Shown: positions 4,411 through 7,771 of the stretch, piece after piece
Numbering within the stretch: the stretch's first letter is position 1
How the letters are laid out: each line of letters begins with the position of its first letter
Assembly: GCA_937900435.1 (NCBI GenBank)
Contig: CALCEG010000090.1
Coordinates: forward strand, 1 to 7,771
Source: an uncultured Alphaproteobacteria bacterium
GTDB taxonomy: Bacteria; Pseudomonadota; Alphaproteobacteria; Rs-D84
Length of the DNA: 7,771 nucleotides
Direction: 5' to 3'
Notes under the pieces: model-generated
The model's input: only the letters and a program-made list of their open reading frames with translations
Databases searched by the model: none
What the model was told of the DNA's origin: nothing
Program-made: the position numbers and the translations under genes

Positions 4411-5190
4411 ATGTCAATCATGAAAATAATATCAACAATCAATGAAAATCAGGGCGTTGTCGCTGTTTTGTCGCTTGTTGCTAGTTTTATAGCTATATAT
4501 ATTACTATAAAAATATCTAACGCCACTAAATACATATCCAACAACCTCTTAGATGCAAAAAAATTAAAAGATTATATGACATGTGAACGCTTTGAAATTG
4601 TTTTGCATAAAGACAACGAAACCAAGACAGCATACTCATTAAAAGAATTACAATATTATATAACACAAGGTTATATTGCTGAAAAACAGAGCCATATGAA
4701 TTACCAAATGTATGGGGAGTGCCTTGTGCAATTCATCGATTTGCTAAAAATAGCTAAGTGCGGTAACTATACACCGACCAATCATTCATTCAACAAGATA
4801 ATAGCTAATCTGCCTATTAAGCAGTTTGACACTTTAGATTTTGTTGATAAAGCATCAAGAAGAACAAAAATAAAGACATTTATAAAAAGAAATAAGTTAG
4901 AGTTTACAGAACATAAAGGGGAGATACAAATTATCCTAGACAAATCACAATGTGGCGTAAGAGGTTGTCCAAGCCTAACCTTTTCTAAGTTGTATAGAGC
5001 AAATTTTTCTGGCAAACGGCGAGAGGAGATTCTTATGTTATTACATCAAACATCGGGTGGGACATTGGAAATATTTAGTTTGTTAGGCATATGCTTCAAA
5101 AGAAAACATTGGTTTTCCTTACGTAAACAATGGATGATATTTGATATTGACTCGATTGATTGTGATTATAATATAAATCCATTTGAATAA
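4411..5190 (+). CDS. Unknown single-pass membrane-anchored protein (259 aa)
   Basis: Residues about 15-34 form one hydrophobic helix, preceded by few charges and followed by lysines, so the large remainder should lie in the cytoplasm. The body is rich in Lys and aromatic residues. Notable spots are a Cys pair in SQCGVRGCPS (about 180-188) and a basic KRREE-type stretch near 202-205. No catalytic motif or known family was recognised. It is the only confident plus-strand gene and diverges from the recombinase, with the site-like repeats between them, the usual place for cargo of a mobile element. Many anti-phage proteins carry such an N-terminal anchor, but that is only an analogy. Confidence 0.7.
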   Translation: MSIMKIISTINENQGVVAVLSLVASFIAIYITIKISNATKYISNNLLDAKKLKDYMTCERFEIVLHKDNETKTAYSLKELQYYITQGYIAEKQSHMNYQMYGECLVQFIDLLKIAKCGNYTPTNHSFNKIIANLPIKQFDTLDFVDKASRRTKIKTFIKRNKLEFTEHKGEIQIILDKSQCGVRGCPSLTFSKLYRANFSGKRREEILMLLHQTSGGTLEIFSLLGICFKRKHWFSLRKQWMIFDIDSIDCDYNINPFE

Positions 5191-5191
5191 G

Positions 5192-5250
5192 TTTCATAGC
5201 TCACCATTGACAATTGTAAACTGTTTAGTCTGTTTTTCCTGACTATGAAA
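5192..5250. repeat. 8-bp inverted repeat after the plus-strand gene
   Basis: TTTCATAG (5192-5199) and CTATGAAA (5243-5250) are perfect complements 43 nt apart, starting 2 bp after the plus-strand stop. No T run follows the second arm, so it is a poor intrinsic terminator. Otherwise 5191-5352 holds nothing else I can support. Confidence 0.35.
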
Positions 5251-5352
5251 TACCTTTAAAGTGGTATATGTATGTAGAAATACAGAATGTCTGGTAAGAC
5301 TTATCTAGAAAAGCCTGTCACATTGGACGGGCTGAATCTGATAAAAACTATT

Positions 5353-5688
5353 TTACATTACTGCTACTCTCAAATCTCCATTGGCAGGACGATTGAAAGG
5401 AATAATCTTGGCCAAATCCGCATCCGAGATTTCTTTTGTTGCTGCCACCATATCATAATGTGTTTGAACACGCAGAAAATACCCCTGAGATAATCCAAAA
5501 TAACGTGTCAGACGTAAATCAACCGCTGCAGAAATACCACGTGTACCATGTACAATACCATGAATACAGTTTGCCGGCACACCAATCGCACATGCCAAAG
5601 CATTCATAGATAGTCCCAACGGTTCCATAAATTCTTCTTTTAATAACATACCAACATGACCAACATCAAAATACTTCGTACTAATCAT
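5353..5688 (-). CDS. higA: Orphan HigA/VapI-type antitoxin, helix-turn-helix (111 aa)
   Basis: The sequence follows the HigA antitoxin pattern closely: LLKEEFMEPLGLSMNALA, then GVPANCIHGIVHGTRGISAA and LRLTRYFGLS. This is a Cro/C1-type helix-turn-helix that binds operator DNA and neutralises the HigB mRNA interferase. The ATG at 5688 gives the family's usual length; an ATG at 5718 would add ten atypical residues, and neither has a strong ribosome-binding site. Changes from the usual pattern are HVGMLL where HPGEIL is typical and cysteines inside the HTH. No higB lies upstream, where it would normally be; a frameshifted lipoprotein gene occupies that place. It is therefore an orphan antitoxin or a stand-alone regulator. 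Confidence 0.8.
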   Translation of the reverse strand: MISTKYFDVGHVGMLLKEEFMEPLGLSMNALACAIGVPANCIHGIVHGTRGISAAVDLRLTRYFGLSQGYFLRVQTHYDMVAATKEISDADLAKIIPFNRPANGDLRVAVM

Positions 5689-5750
5689 TAGCTTTACCGA
5701 ATAACTAAATAACGTCATTTATGAATTTTTTGTTTACTATTTCTTTTGTT

Positions 5751-5923
5751 TTATGCATCAAATACAATACAGGAATCATGCACATTCAAAAAATCTTCAA
5801 TTTTATGTGTGCTTTCATAATCGTAATCATTGCCTTCAAAACACCTATCAACACAAGGTTCCATTACGCACCCAATCACCAATAAACAAAGGCTCAACGG
5901 ACCAACTTTTTCACGGCATACAT
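5751..5923 (-). pseudogene. Small lipoprotein gene broken by a one-base frameshift
   Basis: The ATG at 5923 follows AAGGA at good spacing and reads MYAVKKLVR before a stop. In the next frame the sequence continues as PLSLCLLVIGCVMEPC, a clear lipobox (LVIGC), and stays open to TAA at 5753-5751. Adding one A to the A5 run (about 5907-5911) joins them into MYAVKKVGPLSLCLLVIGC, a standard lipoprotein signal, giving about 57 residues. The mature part has more cysteines (EPC, DRC, DSC), as do the exported proteins encoded upstream. A TTG at 5897 could start the intact part but lacks the basic signal region. Either a real mutation, a read error, or slippage. Confidence 0.5.
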
Positions 5924-5984
5924 ATCTAATTCCTTATTTCCTACAATTTAACATCAAGTAATAATATCTTATTTCTATTAAAAA

Positions 5985-6428
5985 TTACTCCAAACTTATA
6001 CTTTTGTATTGATTTTCCAGCCATTCATTCAACTCTGTTTCACATGTTGTCCGGCTTACAGTTATCAGCATATCTATTACAGGTTCAGCAACATTATTAG
6101 GCATATTTATCATTGTTGGCAAAAATTCAAAAATAGCCTTTTTGGACATTTCCTTATGTAGTTTTGCGACAACACAATCACATATCTTGTCAGTTCTTAC
6201 AATATCAGCAACCGTCAAATACCTTTCGTGTACTTCTCCACTTTCCATATGTATAGGACCTGACATATCTTTGAGACACTTTTTCTTTATAGTTTTGTTT
6301 CCTCCAACAGCTTCGATAACCGAAGATATTATTTTTGACTTTTTGTGTACCTTAACACCATAAAAGCTTCCTGTAATAAATGCGGTAAATAGAATAACTG
6401 CCGATAATATATAAAGTTTTTTGCTCAA
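5985..6428 (-). CDS. Membrane-anchored C/CxC/C-motif protein, TTG start (147 aa)
   Basis: The start chosen is TTG at 6428, because AAGGAG lies 7 nt upstream; it lies 16 bp past the previous stop. An ATG at 6476 would add 16 charged residues and overlap the previous gene by 32 bp. From the TTG the protein starts (M)SKKLYIL and has one hydrophobic segment at about residues 4-23, an uncleaved anchor or signal peptide. The exported part carries Cys51, Cys83-x-Cys85 (KICDC) and Cys129, close to the double motif of the first protein of this operon. The cysteines suggest disulfides or metal binding outside the cytoplasm. No known family was recognised. Confidence 0.65.
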   Translation of the reverse strand: MSKKLYILSAVILFTAFITGSFYGVKVHKKSKIISSVIEAVGGNKTIKKKCLKDMSGPIHMESGEVHERYLTVADIVRTDKICDCVVAKLHKEMSKKAIFEFLPTMINMPNNVAEPVIDMLITVSRTTCETELNEWLENQYKSISLE

Positions 6429-6444
6429 GTTTATCTCCTTCTTT

Positions 6445-6810
6445 TTATTCAAAACACTTTCTGTGTGATTTTGCATAACTTATTGCTATCTGCGCCTGTT
6501 CAAATATGTTTTTTATCGCATTGGAATCGGCTTTTTGAACAAATGTGTAACATAAAGCAAACGCTTCGTCTGCATACGCACTAACAGTTGCTATTCCTCC
6601 ATCAAAAAGTCTTAGAATGTCATTTTCATCTAGAGAGAATAAAAAAGCTACAGAACAGGATGCTGCATCATTCATTATAATATTAGAACTCTCATCAAAC
6701 TTCTTTATGCCAAGATTTACTAGAGCTGCTCGTTTGCAATCTAGAGATACTTCATTGTCGGCACAAGCACCTAGCAATATACAAAAAAACAAAGCCAATA
6801 ATTTTTTCAT
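6445..6810 (-). CDS. Small cysteine-containing lipoprotein (121 aa)
   Basis: The ATG at 6810 follows AAGGGG and lies 14 bp after the previous gene's stop. The N-terminus MKKLLALFFCILLGAC is a classic lipoprotein signal with lipobox LGAC and lipidated Cys16. Ala at +2, not Asp, suggests sorting to the outer membrane in Gram-negatives. The mature protein, apparently alpha-helical, has four more cysteines (25, 52, 87, 119) about 27-35 residues apart, enough for two disulfides. It lacks the CxC of its neighbours but resembles them in size and cysteine spacing. Middle gene of the operon starting at 7364. Function unknown. Confidence 0.75.
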   Translation of the reverse strand: MKKLLALFFCILLGACADNEVSLDCKRAALVNLGIKKFDESSNIIMNDAASCSVAFLFSLDENDILRLFDGGIATVSAYADEAFALCYTFVQKADSNAIKNIFEQAQIAISYAKSHRKCFE

Positions 6811-6824
6811 AAAATCCCCTTTTA

Positions 6825-7364
6825 TTAGTGTTTATAATATCCGACGCATAATTCGGTTGCTTTTTTTGTTATTTTCGTAAAAAGAAGAGCCCGCACAATG
6901 TCTTCATCATTATACTGTTTTATAAAATATACAACATTGTTGGAATGGCAATCACAATACCTAATATTCTTCTTTCCGAAGCTCTCTATACAACTTTCGT
7001 AAAAAAATGATTTTAATTTGTTAACAGGCAAATTAACGAATGTTATCTGTTCTTTACAAGCATATTCTGCATCAACATATTTTTTTATAAATTCTTTTTT
7101 TCTGGGTGATTTGTCTTTTAATTCTGTTGCTACGAATGAAGCAAGACACTCGCAATAAGCTTCATGTAACACCATGGTAGAATCGTCTACTTTATTAAAA
7201 ACACATGTTTCATAAGTAGATTCCTTTATTTCTGCATAAGATTTATTCTTATAATGTGATATTCTAGGGTTTTCAATAAAATTCCACCATGCCCATACAG
7301 CCATTGTTGCTATAAGTAAAAGGGTAGTGAATATCAATAAAAATACTTTAAACATTTTCTTCAT
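6825..7364 (-). CDS. Exported protein with duplicated C/CxC/C module (179 aa)
   Basis: The ATG at 7364 has AGGGGGA upstream; a longer frame from 7427 would translate the terminator hairpin and is rejected. One hydrophobic segment (about residues 6-28) follows a basic N-terminus, so the protein is anchored facing the periplasm or secreted. The exported part contains two similar units: Cys54, Cys71-x-Cys73, Cys103 and Cys125, Cys137-x-Cys139, Cys173. Local matches are YETC/YESC, YCEC/YCDC and ATELC. This is an internal duplication. The third gene of the operon has one such unit. Eight evenly used cysteines suggest disulfides or metal binding. Expression must pass the terminator ending at 7381. 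Confidence 0.72.
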   Translation of the reverse strand: MKKMFKVFLLIFTTLLLIATMAVWAWWNFIENPRISHYKNKSYAEIKESTYETCVFNKVDDSTMVLHEAYCECLASFVATELKDKSPRKKEFIKKYVDAEYACKEQITFVNLPVNKLKSFFYESCIESFGKKNIRYCDCHSNNVVYFIKQYNDEDIVRALLFTKITKKATELCVGYYKH

Positions 7365-7380
7365 TTTGTATCCCCCTGCT

Positions 7381-7414
7381 AAAAAAACAGACCGCCATAG
7401 GATGTTAGGCGGTC
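7381..7414 (-). terminator. Strong intrinsic terminator directly before the operon's first ribosome-binding site
   Basis: On the minus strand GACCGCC (7414-7408) pairs perfectly with GGCGGTC (7396-7390) over an 11-nt loop, followed by a U run (7387-7381). The ribosome-binding site starts at 7377. No promoter fits between them, so it must act as an attenuator for this operon or as the end of a separate small RNA with readthrough. Confidence 0.75.
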
Positions 7415-7618
7415 GGGGAGTTCTCAAATCACGTCATTATTGATTCTGTTGCTTTCGGGTAACCCCTGTTGTATAGCAAGCAGCTCCCCGACTTATACAG
7501 TCAGGGATAAATGACGACACAAAACCACAGGAATGACATCGTATAACGATGCCACAGCAATTTTGCACCGAATGACGTAGGCTTGAGATAGCCCCGAACC
7601 CATATCCCTATGGATTCA
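7381..7618 (-). ncRNA. Structured leader or small RNA (~240 nt)
   Basis: From the promoter at 7625-7653 to the terminator at 7381 there is no credible reading frame but much pairing. A 9-bp helix GTCGGGGAG/CTCCCCGAC (7492-7484 with 7420-7412) shares three bases with the terminator's 5' arm. Inside it CTG-C-TTGCT pairs with AGCAACAG and encloses GGGTTACCC. Upstream CCATA/TATGG and CATCG/CGATG form hairpins. GTCATT occurs three times in the RNA (7576-7571, 7537-7532, 7515-7510), and AATGACGT (7438-7431) is fully complementary to ACGTCATT at 7578-7571. I looked for tmRNA, RNase P RNA, SRP RNA and 6S RNA signatures and found none. It is either a cis-acting attenuation leader or an independent small RNA. 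Confidence 0.5.
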
Positions 7619-7624
7619 ATTCAC

Positions 7625-7653
7625 AGTATAGAAACTTGATTAATCAAATGCAA
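7625..7653 (-). promoter_or_regulatory. Promoter of the leader RNA and exported-protein operon
   Basis: Minus strand: TTGCAT (7653-7648), 17-bp spacer and TATACT (7630-7625); predicted transcript start near 7618. This is the only good promoter I see between 7364 and 7771, so it should drive the leader and, by readthrough, the genes from 7364 to about 5750. Confidence 0.55.
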
Positions 7654-7771
7654 GCACAATCAAAACTTTCCATTTATCCGTTATTTATTGGCGTGGAAAA
7701 TTACGTTTGTGGGTGCGTTCACTTACGATTCGTTAAATGCACGCACAGAGATGTACGTTGTTGATTAAATT
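7654..7771. other. Right-edge intergenic stretch
   Basis: No gene is supported here. GTGCGT (7713-7718) and ACGCAC (7741-7746) form a short inverted repeat with a 22-nt loop and no clear T run. A minus-strand frame open from the edge ends in TGA near 7720 and could be the last residues of a gene outside the window, but nothing confirms it. Confidence 0.3.

Noticed and set aside
5287..5493. Plus-strand 68-residue frame near the antitoxin
   Set aside because: Most of it is antisense to the HigA-like gene, and the unique part shows no ribosome-binding site or recognisable motif.
7365..7427. Extension of the first exported protein to an ATG at 7427
   Set aside because: It would translate the terminator hairpin and U run; the ATG at 7364 has a strong ribosome-binding site and starts a proper signal anchor.
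7381..7618. tmRNA, RNase P RNA, SRP RNA or 6S RNA
   Set aside because: I checked by eye for a tag frame and T-loop, the conserved RNase P core, the SRP GGAAG/AGCA loop and a long 6S-type hairpin joining both ends; none was convincing.

Overview
The window is AT-rich bacterial DNA with strong Shine-Dalgarno sites and sigma70-type promoters. Lipoprotein signal peptides, a HigA-type antitoxin and a peptidoglycan-directed toxin domain point to a Gram-negative host, possibly an uncultured low-GC proteobacterium; the taxon cannot be fixed from the sequence. A tyrosine recombinase, a phage MuF-type domain, long direct repeats, a displaced gene fragment and unrelated cargo mark it as an accessory island or prophage-derived region.

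Positions 1-3341 (minus strand) hold a polymorphic-toxin locus. The main gene (3080-1956) joins a phage Mu F-like head-protein domain to a C-terminal DUF2778/Tlde1-like L,D-transpeptidase fold domain with an HGG...GSAGC active-site motif. Four small membrane-protein genes follow. All have three predicted membrane helices, a two-cysteine loop after helix 1 and a basic patch between helices 2 and 3, so they look like a stack of immunity genes. Between the first and second lies a start-less second copy of the toxin tip (1601-1413), the usual sign of toxin-tip exchange. About 270 bp around the toxin start recurs at the left edge (1-270 against 3045-3314), where a second MuF gene begins and runs out of the window. 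Each copy carries a bidirectional terminator, an extended -10 promoter and two terminator-like hairpins in tandem before the ribosome-binding site, so toxin expression looks attenuated.

Positions 3325-4410 hold a 62-residue unknown gene, a short tyrosine recombinase, and a recombinase-site-like region (11-bp arms, 6-bp spacer, several TAATGTTAC motifs) overlapping and preceding its consensus promoter. At 4411-5190 is a divergent plus-strand gene for a single-pass membrane protein of unknown function.

Positions 5353-7771 (minus strand) hold a likely operon. It starts from a promoter near 7640 and a ~240-nt structured leader that ends in a strong terminator directly before the first ribosome-binding site. 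It then encodes three exported cysteine-motif proteins, a frameshifted small lipoprotein, and an orphan HigA-like antitoxin. No tRNA, rRNA or CRISPR array was recognised.
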